Origin: Chaunax sp. Z400 | Lineage: Eukaryota > Chordata > Actinopteri > Lophiiformes > Chaunacidae | DNA length: 64,000 bases | Direction of reading: 5' to 3' | Assembly (NCBI GenBank): GCA_037577475.1 | Contig: CM075192.1 | Span: forward strand, 13,921,908-13,985,907 | Part shown: positions 39,001-51,200 of the stretch, piece by piece | Layout of the letters: each line of letters opens with the position of its first letter | Position numbering within the stretch: the first letter of the stretch is position 1 | Program-made: the position numbers and the translations under genes | Notes under the pieces: model-generated | What the model saw: the letters and a program-made list of their open reading frames with translations, nothing else | The model's database searches: none | What the model was told of the DNA's origin: nothing

Positions 39001-41407
39001 CCACATCAGCAATTCACTGTTTTTTTTTTTATTAGACATTTTTGATTCACCAACTTTACCTCGCTCCCATGTAGTTACTTTTGTGCACAGAAATCTGTGG
39101 GTAATAGCCCACAGGTAATTGTATGCTCAATGCTGCGTTCACATGCTTCCTTTTCTCAGGTGAAGGTAGAGGTGGCATGCTCCATTGCAAGAGCTCTCTG
39201 TTTCAGCCTCTCTGTTAAGCTTTATATAGGCTCCTTTAGGCCTCTCAGTGTATAACGCTGGCAGGCAGAGTCATCACCATGAAATGTGATGATGTGAAAG
39301 CTATTGTGAAGCCATGCAAGTAAGATTAATCATCAGAATGACACATTATGGAAAGAAAAAAATACTTACTTTCTCAGAAAGTCAAAAAAGAATTCAATTA
39401 AGATGTACCACTGTACTTATCTGCTTAGATCAAACGATTAGCCTGGGAGCATAATGCAACATTAACAGCAGTCTTGTAGATTTTATTTATTGATTGTTCA
39501 TAATTTTAACAAATGTGCCAGCTAAAGCTTCGGCAAGCTTAATTTTAATGTCAGTATTACCTTCACAGGGCTTATGCATATACACAGATTAGAACAATCA
39601 CATTGAGAAAATGAAGACAAACTGGAAGAGGCGGAGTTAAGTCGGTCCAAGGCCACCTATTGGTCAGCAAACCAAGGCCAAATATGCAACATTATTTCTA
39701 TTCTCATGACGTTTTCAAAGACACCAAATGTGTCACACTGAGTTTTGAGGAGATGTGTATAATAATTCATGAGACACATAGGATATTTCCATTTGATGCA
39801 GGGATGCAGCCATAAAACAACATGTAGTCCTGGTTTGAATATTATGCCCAGTAAAAACATTATGTAGCTTCAATGGAGCGTTGGAACAAGATGATAAACT
39901 ATGCATACTGTTAGACGGTGTGGAATATAGTTCAACTTTATAGGAGAATTGAAAGAGGAAGGCAACATGTTATGGAATAAAGTAAAGCATAATGTTCTTT
40001 ATTTTGTTCTTTGTTCTTTGTTGTGTAATAATGACTGTAATGATGATTTTGCACACATTAACTGTCATGTTATTGAAGGAAATATCCAGTATTTCTAGTT
40101 TCAGCCATAAAAGTTGTGCATCTTTTTGCTTGTGTATTTTTCTGTGTGAGAGTCAGCTTTGCTCCAATCTGCTGCTTTCCAGCTGTCAAGGAATGCAGTC
40201 TGCAGTCAGTCAAGAGAGAAGGTCTGAGTAAGATGCCAGTCGGGCCCAGTACAGCAGCTGCTGCCCCTACAGTAATGATGACAGGACAGCACATCCACCA
40301 CTATGTCATTAAGGCAAAATAATTTGTTGAAGGAGGAAATGCGTGCTTTTCAACATTTGGGAGGACACCGTCTCCTTCTCCTGAAGGGCTTTAACCTAGA
40401 TGAGAGGTAGACAGAGCTAAACTGCACATACACAAATCAACATAACTGTTCTTGACAAAAAAAACCAGCAATTACACAGGAAATGCAGCCCCTCATACAA
40501 TCCTCCTCTGATTCACTGCTTTCACCCAACACAGACAATCACTGTAATTACTACTGCTGACACATAAGTGAGAGTTGGAAATCTTTTCATGGTGCAATCT
40601 GAAATTAAACACAACACATCTAAACGCTGGTAGGGAAGGAGAAACATGTAATTATTGGTAATTAGACTCTATCACAGCAAAGCAAGTCAACTCCCTCCGC
40701 TGAGGAGGGAACTGCAGATCGCAGGAGCTGAGACTGAAATATGAATTTCTCACTGTAGCAATGCCAGGAAAGTTAAGGTTGTGTACTGTATGGCATAAAA
40801 CGTCTGATTTAAAACTCCCCCGATCATTGTTATTAAAAATTCATCTGCCAAGATGAAGAATCTGTCCATAAAGAACGCGAAAAGAGCACTTGTTTGATTC
40901 CATTAAACGGCACAAAATTTCAGTCCCATGAAGATGCTATTAAACTGGCATGAAGGACCCAAGTCCGCCTTAATGTCTGGCGATGGAGATGCACGTCATG
41001 TGGCGATTATGGTTGCCTGCTCCCATGTTTCACATGTTCATCCCTAAGCAGGATTAGATCCTCGGGATGCCTGAGTCATCATAACTCAAATTAACCAGGA
41101 ACAGGATTAGGCAGATATCACTTACATTTGACATACATGTACCGTAGCTGGTGATATAACTGAACCAGGATCAGAGTACGTTGTAGCTAAAACTACAGTG
41201 TAGTTCGATGAAATGTGACATGAGTCTGTGTCAAGTGTGTGTGTTCATTGTATCAATGAATAGAAATGTTGTGTCAGCTTCCATTGAGATAAAATCAGAT
41301 CAACAATGGATAAACACAAACCTGACTTATCTATAACTAGCTTATTAGAGATAACAGGCACTACATCATAGCATGATCACTTTACAATGCCTGTGTGGGT
41401 TTGTTCC
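36036..41407. other. Non-coding stretch, no gene recognised
   Basis: Contains a small hairpin at 36888-36926 and a (CTTTTT)n-like tract at about 37518-37540. The part at about 40640-41060 is complex and repeat-free, with homeodomain-like TAATTA at 40649 and Sox-like ATTGTT at 40826. It may be regulatory, but this is only a guess from composition. No frame looks coding. Confidence 0.5.
36888..36926. repeat. Hairpin with 11-bp outer stem and inner palindrome
   Basis: Outer arms 'aggtggtgtta' (36888-36898) and 'taacaccacct' (36916-36926) match perfectly. Inside lies the palindrome 'tgatgtaacatca' (36901-36913). It could fold as a single interrupted stem. Its function is unknown. Confidence 0.8.
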
Positions 41408-41445
41408 AGGGGGCGGCACAGTGGTGTAGTGGTTAGTGGTGTAGT
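41408..41445 (+). repeat. 5' stub of the GGCGGCACGGTGG dispersed repeat, with a partial internal duplication
   Basis: Starts 'gggcggcacagtggtgtag', the recognisable 5' end of the repeat, but after 'tggttag' the word 'tggtgtag' is repeated instead of the expected 'cactgtcgcc'. The rest of the element is missing. The duplicated piece matches the piece that was amplified into the minisatellite at 53.9-54.4 kb. Confidence 0.75.
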
Positions 41446-42349
41446 TTGATTTTATTACTAATAATACTATTACTAATGTACATAAACACTTCCCTCTGAC
41501 AGTCTAGTATCCAAGCTCAGATTACACCTTTTTGGTCACATAGAATCTGTTGTACCTTGCCAATAAAGATTCTTCTGGTTTCATGTGGCCTGAAAGAAAA
41601 ACATAGACAACATATGACATTTTATGACATAAACAACATAAAAAGACATAGAAGAACCTGAAGACTGCATTTTGCCTTGTCTGTGTTTTTTCTGCAAGTT
41701 CTAATAGTCTTCTGAAAACTACTCTAGAACTGGATATCATTAAAAGTGTTAGGTCTCTCTTGAGGAAACTGAAGATCATTTTAAGTCAACTGGCAAATAA
41801 AATACCCTGAGAAAATACTAATGAACACTGTGCAGGCATTTTTAACTTTAAAGCTCTGCTGTGTGTTCTGGTGTACAAATATAAGGTCTTTCAATATTTC
41901 AATAAACCAAGCATATTTGTACGCATACAGTAATACAGGAATTGCAGCATTATCTAGAAGATATAATGGCATTTGGAGGATTTGTGTTGGTCTCAGGCAA
42001 ATGTTTGTTTTGGAGCTGAGCTGTGCCATTGCTATCATTTGGAGAGAACATTCCTCATTAAGGTTGTGAAGTCTCAAATAGAAGCTTGGCTGTGGATGCA
42101 GACTGTTCGAGTTTGTATTTTGCAGTAACACTAATGACATTGGTAGTGAGGGGGTACTTGTAAGGTCCCACTCTCTGTCTGCAGTTATTTGTATCATCAT
42201 TTTTTTTTTAAGAAGAGCAGACTGGTGTGTGCACATCCAGTAGCAATGCAGCTGCAAGCCAAAAAATTTAACAAAGTGCAAAAGAGAGAGGTCAGCACAC
42301 AGTTAGGTTCCCAGAAATAATTTTTTATCTCTCTTAAGACAAAAGCTAC
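41446..42349. other. Non-coding stretch, nothing recognised
   Basis: A 166-codon minus-strand frame at 41781-42281 is the second longest in the window. It has no recognisable domain, and its amino-acid string looks random. Nothing else is visible. Confidence 0.5.
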
Positions 42350-42472
42350 GGAAGCGCATTGCATTCACCAAATAAATAAAAATTAGACAACTTATCCCAT
42401 AATTACCAGGAAATATCTCAGAATTATGATAATTACGAGATATAATTATTTTGGTGACTGCAATACGCTTCC
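42350..42472. mobile_element. MITE with about 26-bp terminal inverted repeats
   Basis: The left end 'ggaagcgcattgcattcacc' continues 'aaataa'. The right end, read on the other strand, gives 'ggaagcgtattgcagtcacc' and then 'aaaataa'. They differ at only two of the first twenty positions. The 70-bp interior is AT-rich and itself palindromic, with ATAATTA words and 'aaatatctc' facing 'gagatat'. The total of 123 bp leaves no coding capacity. I could not find a clear target-site duplication, and I do not assign a superfamily. Confidence 0.85.
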
Positions 42473-43233
42473 AAATAAAGCAACGTTTCGATCTGATAGA
42501 TCTTTGAATAATTTCCCAAGAGTTTATGTTATCTACTATTTTTGATCTGTTTCAAACATAATTTAAAGTCTTAAAACATTTGTTTGTGCATGTTTGTGTG
42601 ATTCTAAATTTCAAGGATGAGCAAAAAAATGCCATTGCCCAGAATACTTAGTTGCAATGAAGCATGCCAGAGCCATTGGCACTTTCTCAGCTCAGACAGC
42701 CTGGATCATAAAAGGAAATACAATTATAATGGTTTGCAGAATAAAACCGAAAATACATCAAGGGACATCGCATTTACTGTCATTCATCCAGCCTATGGAA
42801 GCAGCTCCTTTTGTTGATTGCCTCTAATAACTTTAAACATCCAACTTCTGGCAAATGATCAGAGCAATGCAACTGTAATTACTGCTACAGTGTTGCTTAT
42901 AAGTATTTTTTGGGGTGAGAGAGGTACCAAAGTTAAAACAGAAAATGGACTTTGTGTCCACTCAATTTTGACTGCAACATATTCTAAAAGGAATGAATCG
43001 CGCTCAAAGAGAGCTGCTGTCGAGAGATAATGATAGCCTTTACATTTTAGTGCTGCAATTATGCAGATTTTTCTTTTTTTCATGGCTTCCAGAGTAGAAT
43101 GTTACTCAATAACAGATTCTCACTTAAGCATAGCTAGACAGTCCCTCCCTTAGTCCTCTGTGATTGGTGTATAGTGCAAATCATAGCACAGCATCACCAA
43201 ATGACTCTTCATAACAGGCCATTTATTGACTGA
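42473..43233. other. Non-coding stretch, nothing recognised
   Basis: Unique-looking sequence. Short frames on both strands have no family features. Confidence 0.5.
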
Positions 43234-43274
43234 GAAGCATTTCTTGGCAAACTACATTTGCCAAGAAATGCTTC
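43234..43274. repeat. Perfect hairpin, 18-bp stem, 5-nt loop
   Basis: The arm 'gaagcatttcttggcaaa' (43234-43251) is followed by the loop 'ctaca' and its exact reverse complement (43257-43274). The pairing stops abruptly on both sides. The stem is too short for a normal vertebrate pre-miRNA. A recent fold-back duplication is the simplest reading. Confidence 0.95.
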
Positions 43275-43408
43275 ATAGATAAATAGTAGTGCTGTTCTCC
43301 TCTCACTGCTAACGACAGTCACCTAACTTTCTCATAGTAAACAGTGGTGCCATCCCAACTTATGAATCTAAGGGCTGAATTACAGACTGCATTGAGAGCT
43401 TTAAGATT

Positions 43409-43746
43409 GGAAAACAGGAAATGAGGAAATAGAAAATGGGAAATGAGGAAGGAAATGGGTAATAGAAATGAGGAAATAGGAAGTAAGAAAGAAGGAAATA
43501 AAGAAATGACAAATTATGAAATAGGAAATGAGGACATAGGAAATGAGGAAATAGGAAATGAAATGAGGAAATAGAAAATAAGGAAAATGGGAATTAGGAA
43601 ATGGGGAAGGAAATAGGAAATGGAAATGAGGAAATAGGAAATGGGAAATAGGACATAAGGAAATGATGAAATAAGAAATAAGGAAGGAAATGGAAAATGA
43701 AGAAATAGGAAATAAGGAAATGATGAAGGAGATTGGAAATGAAATC
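43409..43746 (+). repeat. A/G-rich minisatellite, GGAAATGA/GGAAATA units
   Basis: About 340 bp are built almost entirely from 'aggaaatgaggaaata' and variants, nearly lacking C on this strand. The basic step is 7-8 bp (GGAAATG or GGAAATA), grouped into roughly 14-22 bp modules. Strand asymmetry is extreme. Such arrays grow by slippage and unequal exchange, and length polymorphism is likely. Confidence 0.93.
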
Positions 43747-46700
43747 AGTATAAAAAAGTGGAGCTAATAATAAGAGCCTGTGCTGTAATTGATCAACCCC
43801 ATGTGGACTTTAAAGGCATCACCTGCTTATTACAGGGAAACTGTCAGGAAGTAGAATGGAGTGTTTGAGTACATGGTTATCACTCCTGATGAGCAGGTCT
43901 TAATTGTATGGTAGCCTCTAACATCAGTTTATGGATGTTTGTGTGTATGCTGGCTCATTTTGTTAAGTGCTTTGAGTGGTTGATAAGACAAGAAAATTGA
44001 CATATATTTTTCATGGGATTTTTACAGGCTGAAACAACCCCTAGTCGAACAAATGGGAGGTCTAGAATATGTTCACATGAGAGATTATTAATGTGATCCG
44101 CAGCATGTGGTATAATCACAGCACAAAGACACCAAGTGACCAGAGCTAAGCAGAGACGACAGTCCCCTGTCAGCAGAGTTGAACAGATGTAATCTTTAGG
44201 AGTAGTAAGTAGCCTCGACATAGTTTTGTATGTCATGAATAGTGAGTTGGAAAATGGAGAATATGCCATCAATCAATGTCTCCTGCACAGACTGGCTTTC
44301 TAGTATTTCAAGTGACAGCACCACTGACATTTACAGCAGTCAACAGCAGAGCGAGTATAAATGGACAGTTGTAGGAAAAGAAGAGAAAACGCGGAATGAT
44401 TTTAGAATATGTATAATTAGGGAATCCTTCACCTTCAGGAGGATGCTCATAAATGTTTACAGTATGAGGTGCAGGATGTTTAGACTTCAGGGCAGATCAG
44501 TCAAAATATGATGATTTTCTTCTGGGAGAAGTTCTTCCCTGGTTGTTCCATGGCTGGGCAAAGGGAGCTGCCCTTTAATTCACTTGAAACTGTATTTGCA
44601 GAATAGTTCACAAGGAATCATTTTTATGTCCCCAGAAGGTGACGTCTGTGTGACATCAAAACATTAAATGCTGAGTCCCAATGAGAGGCCATGCTGTTAA
44701 CACTGCCTGATACTGTGGTATTGGTGGTATTCGAGACCTGTGAGCCAGATGTGCTATTACAAGTGTAGTTGTGAGAAGATATTAAGCACTATGAACATAG
44801 ACTACCATGGATAATAAACTCCAATATAACCACAAGGTAAGGAAATGCATGTGTTTGTGCTTTTGAACTGTAGGACCAATTGTTCAGTGGAGATAGCTGG
44901 GAAAATATTTCAAAATGTCTTAAATACATGTAGAGTGTAGATTAGGGGGCCATAGGCTCCTGCATTGCTAGTGGAAATTGAACTAAATTGTGTAATAAAA
45001 GTCATTTTATGAAGCTTAGACAAAATGAGATGGAAATTAAAAGGAAATGTAAGTAAAGCTTAATGTGACAGGCAACTGCAATATTAAATGTCCTTTTAAT
45101 TCAGTTAACATATTCCCTCCTTCAGTTCTAAAATTCCTTTCTTTAAGGGATTGCAGGTTTAGCAAAAACCAATCAAATTCCTCTTAAATCTGTAATTTAT
45201 TCATCACATCTATAAAAATATATACAAACCTCAAATGCCCGGAACAGATTAAAAGAATGACATTTGACAGAAGTTGTTGAACTATGAATGCACTTGATCA
45301 GATGTCAGCGTGATATTTCAAAAGGATTTACTAACTTGGCAGCCACATGGAATGATCTATTCTGCCTAATCATGTGTGTGCAAACAAGAGACTGAGCAAA
45401 TAGTCACGAAGACAGAGAGATGGGACAGATGGCAACATGGCCATTAGCTGGTTCGTCAGGCTAGAAACCAGGCACCTCGACAAGCCTTGACAGTACAAAA
45501 TAGCAGTTGGCAGCTGCAGAACAATGCAATGTATGATTAAAGCGTGGACAAAAGAAACAAAGGTATAGAAAAATAAGTACTGATAATAATAACTAGAAAA
45601 TACTACATATGTGGATAGATAGAGACCAGTGAATACCAGGAATACTGTTAAACTTTATACTGTTAAACAGGAGCCATTATACGCTCTCTTACACACACTA
45701 TTGGACTAACCTATCCCATTTATAAACATGTCCTCTGATACACCCTCATAGTGTCCTTCCCTATGTGCTGCCTTTGGTCGCAAACACATTTATTATTTAC
45801 CCAGATAAACCTACTAGGGCCATCTGGAGCATAAATGAGCTGTGGACCCTATAGATCGCCTGTTTATGGTATTTGCTTGACCACATATCAATAGAGGAAA
45901 TTAACACAGGACCGCTGAAAACATCCAGACATACGATAATGCAGGGCTCTTTTATTCAGCCTCTTGGCAAGAGTTAGATGAGAAGATTGATGACTTTACA
46001 GTAAATATGAAACTACAGGTAGCTTAGCCTACCACAAACACTCAAAAAAGGGGAGACAGCTCGGCTGGCTTTATTCAAATGTGACAAAATCCACGTACCA
46101 GAAATATTGTTTGTTTAATCCATTCAAAAACCAAAATGAAGAAACAACAATTTGTCATTTCGTGGGGAGTCATGCGGCAGGCTGGGCTCAGTGACTGCAT
46201 GTGCTTTAGAAGTGTTGGTAGGAGAATTTCTGTGTCCCCACTTTATGTGCTTTGTAATCCATTCTTGCTTAATATTTTCTCCAATGACAGCTCAATCAGG
46301 AATGACTTCATATGAGTCAACAAATAATGTTTGTATTGCTGTGTACACAATAAAGATGAGAAATATGAGTCTTTGGAGATTAGGCCCCATTGTGAGGTCA
46401 TCATATTCTATCGAGGGGCGGTGAAGCTGTGAGGAGTACAGGAAAGGCTCTGATGGAGCCTAGAGGCTGCTGGTGGTTGAGATGGGACGAAGAGAACGTC
46501 CAAAGATCTGGACATGATGAGGAGTGGTCTCCATTTTGATGAGGTCAACCTGACTACTGGATATGATGAACTGGAGGTGAATGTGTTCAAGGAGGGTCAC
46601 AATCATTTTGCACTGAAATGGCAGCTGACAGTAGCAGAAAGGAGAACCGATTTCAAATTTAATAACAATGACATGATTGGCTTTTTGAAATTTTGATCAA

Positions 46701-47499
46701 ATCTGATACTGAAAAAGTAAATTCTGTACCTCTAGTTGGCTGATTAAGAAGACGACCAGAGAAATAGAGAAATTGTGAATGAATGAAGATAAAAAATAGC
46801 AAAGAATGATTGTAAAAGTTAAAAAAAATAGTTCTTAGTTTCATTATAAAGAGCAGAATTGATGAATTGATTAAAAAAATAATGGCAATAGGTTTTTGCT
46901 CCTGATTTTTACTCCATTAAAAATCAAGAACAGAAGATACAAATTTCTTTTATCAGTTATGCTTTTTGTCATTTTGCCAAAACATGACACATTCTGAATT
47001 ATTGTACTTCTACTTCTAGTAGTTCCAACAAACAGGCAAAGGAATTGTTTTTTAAGAAGGCAAGACAATCAAATCTAGAACTGAGCAATTTACAAGGTAA
47101 CATAAATTAATCTCAGTGTCAAGGCCAAAACTGCTATTTCCAAATTAGTGAAGGTTAGCAGTAAAATCCTGAGCATCACTGACCTGTACAATAGACAGGT
47201 AGCACAGAAGTTTCTTAGTACCAATTACAAATGCTAACTGTGCTCTCTTTATTTTGTTAGTAATTAAACTGTTAGCTGCTGTTTGTTGTTTTAAATGCTG
47301 TTAAATTGGACATGTTGCATTTAGTTATGTTTTTATATTAGTGATGGTGATCTTTAAGTTCACGTATGAAATTCTATCATTCATTGACTGTTCTTTTAAT
47401 TATACCACCAACAATTGGATCTTATCGATGCTACAGAATGACCGAAAATAATTGATTTGGGACCACTACACAAACTTTGTGATTCCAACTCTATACAAT
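43747..47499. other. Non-coding stretch, no gene recognised
   Basis: Contains a small direct repeat 'atactgttaaac' near 45645. A 60-codon frame at 46514-46696 looks somewhat protein-like (acidic and polar), but it is short and has no relatives I recognise. No transposon coding remains are seen. Confidence 0.5.
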
Positions 47500-48260
47500 G
47501 TTCCATAACAGATTCTATTTCACCAGATACGTTGTACCACTTGATTATATAGGGATTGACCTCCATCTGTTACAGCTTGTTTAACAGGATTTGAGGAAGT
47601 ATATTAAACGCTGAACTCAAGTCCAGGAACAATAGTCTAGCGTAAGCTGCAGGGTTATCAAGGTGCTTTAAAAGTAAGTGTGCTGTAGTGTTTAAAGTGT
47701 CATCCGTGCCTCTGCCATCTCTGTGAGCAAATTAGTAGGGGTCAAGGAGATGTTGTACTTCACTTCGTAATGCCCCAACCATAATGCGTCAATTGATGTC
47801 AATGCTACCGGTCTGAAATCATTCATTTCCTTTGGGCAGGGTATTTTTGGCACAGGAATGATGACAGCTTTTTTCCATATTGTAGGTATGGTACATGCAT
47901 CAACAGAAATCTGAAATAAAGGGGTCCAGGCTGGGGTCAGCTCATCAGCAAAGGTCTTAAGGAGAAATGCTGAGATACCGTCTGGCCCACTGGCCTTCTT
48001 GGTGCATGACTTTTTTTAAACCTTCGTCACAGCAATTGGATCCATTTCCATTCTGTTCTGTGTTTGATTACATGGCACTGTGCCATCCTCAATACAATCA
48101 TTACGAACACAATCAAGCCGCTTATAGAAATTATTGAGTTCATTTGCTTTATCCAGTTCATTCAGTTCATGCATTTCCCTTTTACCAGAATACAGGTTAG
48201 TCATTTCCTTCATAGCGTTCCACAGTTCTTTAGAATTTGTTTATCAGTCTCATGCACATC
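47500..48260 (-). pseudogene. LINE reverse transcriptase fragment (CR1/L2/Rex1 group), decayed
   Basis: This is part of ORF2 of a non-LTR retrotransposon, covering the start of the reverse transcriptase domain. On the minus strand the order is: LWNAMKEMTNLYSGK near 48215; a stop at 48016; KKASGPDGIS near 48000, the conserved GPDGI block; WKKAVIIPVPK near 47870; NDFRPVALTSI near 47820; a frame shift; LDPY, a stop and FAHRDGRGTDD near 47740; LLFLDLSSAFN near 47630, which is motif A with its catalytic Asp; then, after another stop, QMEVNPYIIKWY near 47560. The YADD box and everything downstream are missing, as are the endonuclease and the 5' end. With two stops and a frame shift it is not functional. 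The motif wording fits the CR1/L2/Rex1 group of teleosts. Confidence 0.92.
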
Positions 48261-51200
48261 ATTGCCAATGTCTCTGAGGCAACCGTAAAAATTGGTATTA
48301 CTCTAAACGCAATACAGTGCGCCACTCGCCATCCCTTAACACATCAGCGGCGTTCCTCTCACTCCACAGCCCCGCCGCAGTTATTTCTGTAAGAGAAATA
48401 TACTGCCAATTTCTGTTTTGTCATTTCTAACTGGAGCAATCCACTCAATGAATTCCCAGGGTACCAAAGTACATCTCAGAAAGAGAGAAGCCGAGAAAAA
48501 ATGGGGAAGGATACAAGAAAGTCTCCCGCACTTAAAAGGAAATAATTCTCTTTGACTGAGAAGCATTTGCTGCACAATTTTTTTCACCATCACTATTTCT
48601 CAAACTCCCCTGGTGTCATTAGTCTTTAGACAAGAAAAAAAAAAGAGGTTCATTTCCTCTTTCTCTAAGTACAAGACTTAGTGCATTATCTCTCAACAGA
48701 TTTACTCTTTCAAAAACACAGGCTGTCATTGGTGGAGGAGCAGCCTGGGCATAATAATGCTGGGGCTGGGATTGTAATGAAAGTAGCACCATTTGTTGTT
48801 TGCTCACTTGACAGCTGTGAGTGACAGTTACAATTATAGAATTACTATGCCAAGTTAGAAGTGACCCATGTCAAATGTCACCATGGTGTCACAATTAATG
48901 ATTATTTTATCACCGCACAATGGCTTATAGCATTCCAATAACAAATGCAGTGTCATGTTTTATTTAAACACAAAAATATGTGCTATAAAAGTTTCTGCTG
49001 TACTGGAAGGCGATGATGGAGGGGGAAATTGTTGTTGTGCCTTATAGCGTTGTTTTTCTGTTGTTTTTTTTCATGTTTTAGCCCATTGACTGTTTCATAT
49101 GTACTTCTGATCACTTTCTACAGAGCAGACAATTGAATCTATATTATACCATCTCATTCACATTCAGTTGCGAGCTGAGACGACTGACACTTTTTGTGTG
49201 TTAGAGGAAGATCCGTCTTCTCATATGTGAGAATAAGTTGTTGACAAGCCTGACGGTTCACTGGAAATGTTTTCAGAAAATCCAACATGAAGAGCAAAAT
49301 CAATGATACATGGAAGACGAAAAAACAAGTTTTGGCAGAAAGGATCATGTGAATTTCTCCCATTAAAAAGTTTGCAGCTGTGTCACACTCTTAGTTTTCC
49401 TATAGCACTGGAGTTTTCCAACAATGAGGAGTTTTTCAAACCATATCTTACTGCTCACAACTGCAAAACTACATGATGAAAATGAAGTAAAAAGGCCACA
49501 TGATTTGATATGATTTGTGATTTTTTTTTATGATTGTCTATTTTATATAATTTCATGATTTCTGTTTTTGTACTGATAATGTACTCAAAGCACTTAGTTA
49601 TTTGAAGGCAAACAAACAAAAACAAATGAGACCAAATGGGCCAAATGAGACAGGCAAAAACACTAACATTGATGACTTTTTTGAATGAAACTACAGCGCA
49701 GTGCCTAAAATACTTGCAGCTTAATGATTGCACATCGCATTTCTCTGCAGAGCACTGTAACCCCTTAAAGAATACCAAACTTTTAAAAAGCTTAGCACAT
49801 GAGCAAGCAGATGCACGCACACACTTACAGATACACTGTTTCGTGGCAGTGCTTTAAGAGCACACAAAACTCTTGAGATGCTGGAAGGAATACTGTACGA
49901 GTTTTGATCTGAGAACTTGAAAAAGAAATGAAAATGTGTTGTATGCAGATTGAAGGCTTGAAGGGGGAGGAGAGCAGCATATAAGGTATGTTACCTTATT
50001 CTAGCTGATAACATTCCCTCCTGCATCATACTGTATCATCTAATGGGCTTTTCTATATACAGATGACAAACAGGTACTGAGGGGTTCAGCTGCTCCAGCC
50101 AAGTTGGGCTGATTATGGCTGAGTAGCAGCTGTGCTCTGGCACCAGATGACCAACCGTGAGTTGAGTCTGGCACATGTACTGCATGGCTGCCAGATCCAG
50201 TCAGTGGTAGTTAGCAAGCTGTGTGGGGGAAAAAAAAGATCTGGTGCAAAAGTTTTTTCTCTCTGTTTGTATGGGAAATTACAGTGGGTGAACTGTGAGG
50301 CTTTTTGCTTATGTTGCCATGTCACTGACAAATCTGATCAAACCACAACCCCGCAGTCCTGATAAGCATTTATTTTTCTACTGTTAAACTCTTAATAAAT
50401 AGAATTGAATGGATCTTTTCATACTTTGACCTGCTACTTGGCTGCCCATTTAGTCATGAATACTTTATGCTGTATATTTTAATCCAAACAAAGACACTCT
50501 ACTGCTATAGGCCTTTCATGCACAGAGGAGACTATGATTTGCTGTAATGAAATACAGCATATTGATTTTTTTTTTAAAACGTCATGATTGACACTCCACA
50601 AACAAATTACCAAACAGTAACTTCTCAGTGCACATCATTTAGACAACCACCCAGTATTAAATAGAAGTAAGTAATTAAGTGGAAGAGAAGGAAGATCATA
50701 TTATGTGTGTGTGAAAGAAAGATTCATTACATTCATTGCAACAGTCAGAACAATAGTGAATTATATAAAGTGATGGAGAATTACGAATAATACAGTGGAT
50801 ATAAAGGATGGGATTTTAAAAGTGATGCCCATATCTATAACATCCATTAATTTTCTTCATATTTTCTAATAGTAAGGATTGTTACACACTGTAGAGGATA
50901 AAGGTTTTGCCATAAGTAGAAGAGAATTACCAATAAAAGCTTGTTTCCTCAGCGTGTCCTTACTCCATCCCTGCAATCAAAAATGTGAGGTGTAGTAATT
51001 TAAGAGTCGTTGTGTTTGAAATCAGTCAGTACTTGTTTTTTTAAATGACGACAAAACTTAATTTCAAGCCTCAATAGTAAGGCAATCGAAACCATATTGA
51101 ACACAGAGCCTGGATTTTCCATTATGTGTGATGTTGTTGTTAGATACCGGGACATTTTTTTCAATAGTTCACTTCCAATTATTCCTCACGTTGTACTGAT

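Noticed and set aside
41781..42281. 166-codon minus-strand frame
   Set aside because: No recognisable family, signal peptide or splice context; composition looks like chance translation.
43234..43274. Possible microRNA precursor
   Set aside because: The 18-bp stem and 5-nt loop are too short for a normal pre-miRNA, and pairing does not extend into the flanks.
46514..46696. 60-codon frame with a protein-like polar composition
   Set aside because: Too short, no relatives recognised, no splice evidence.
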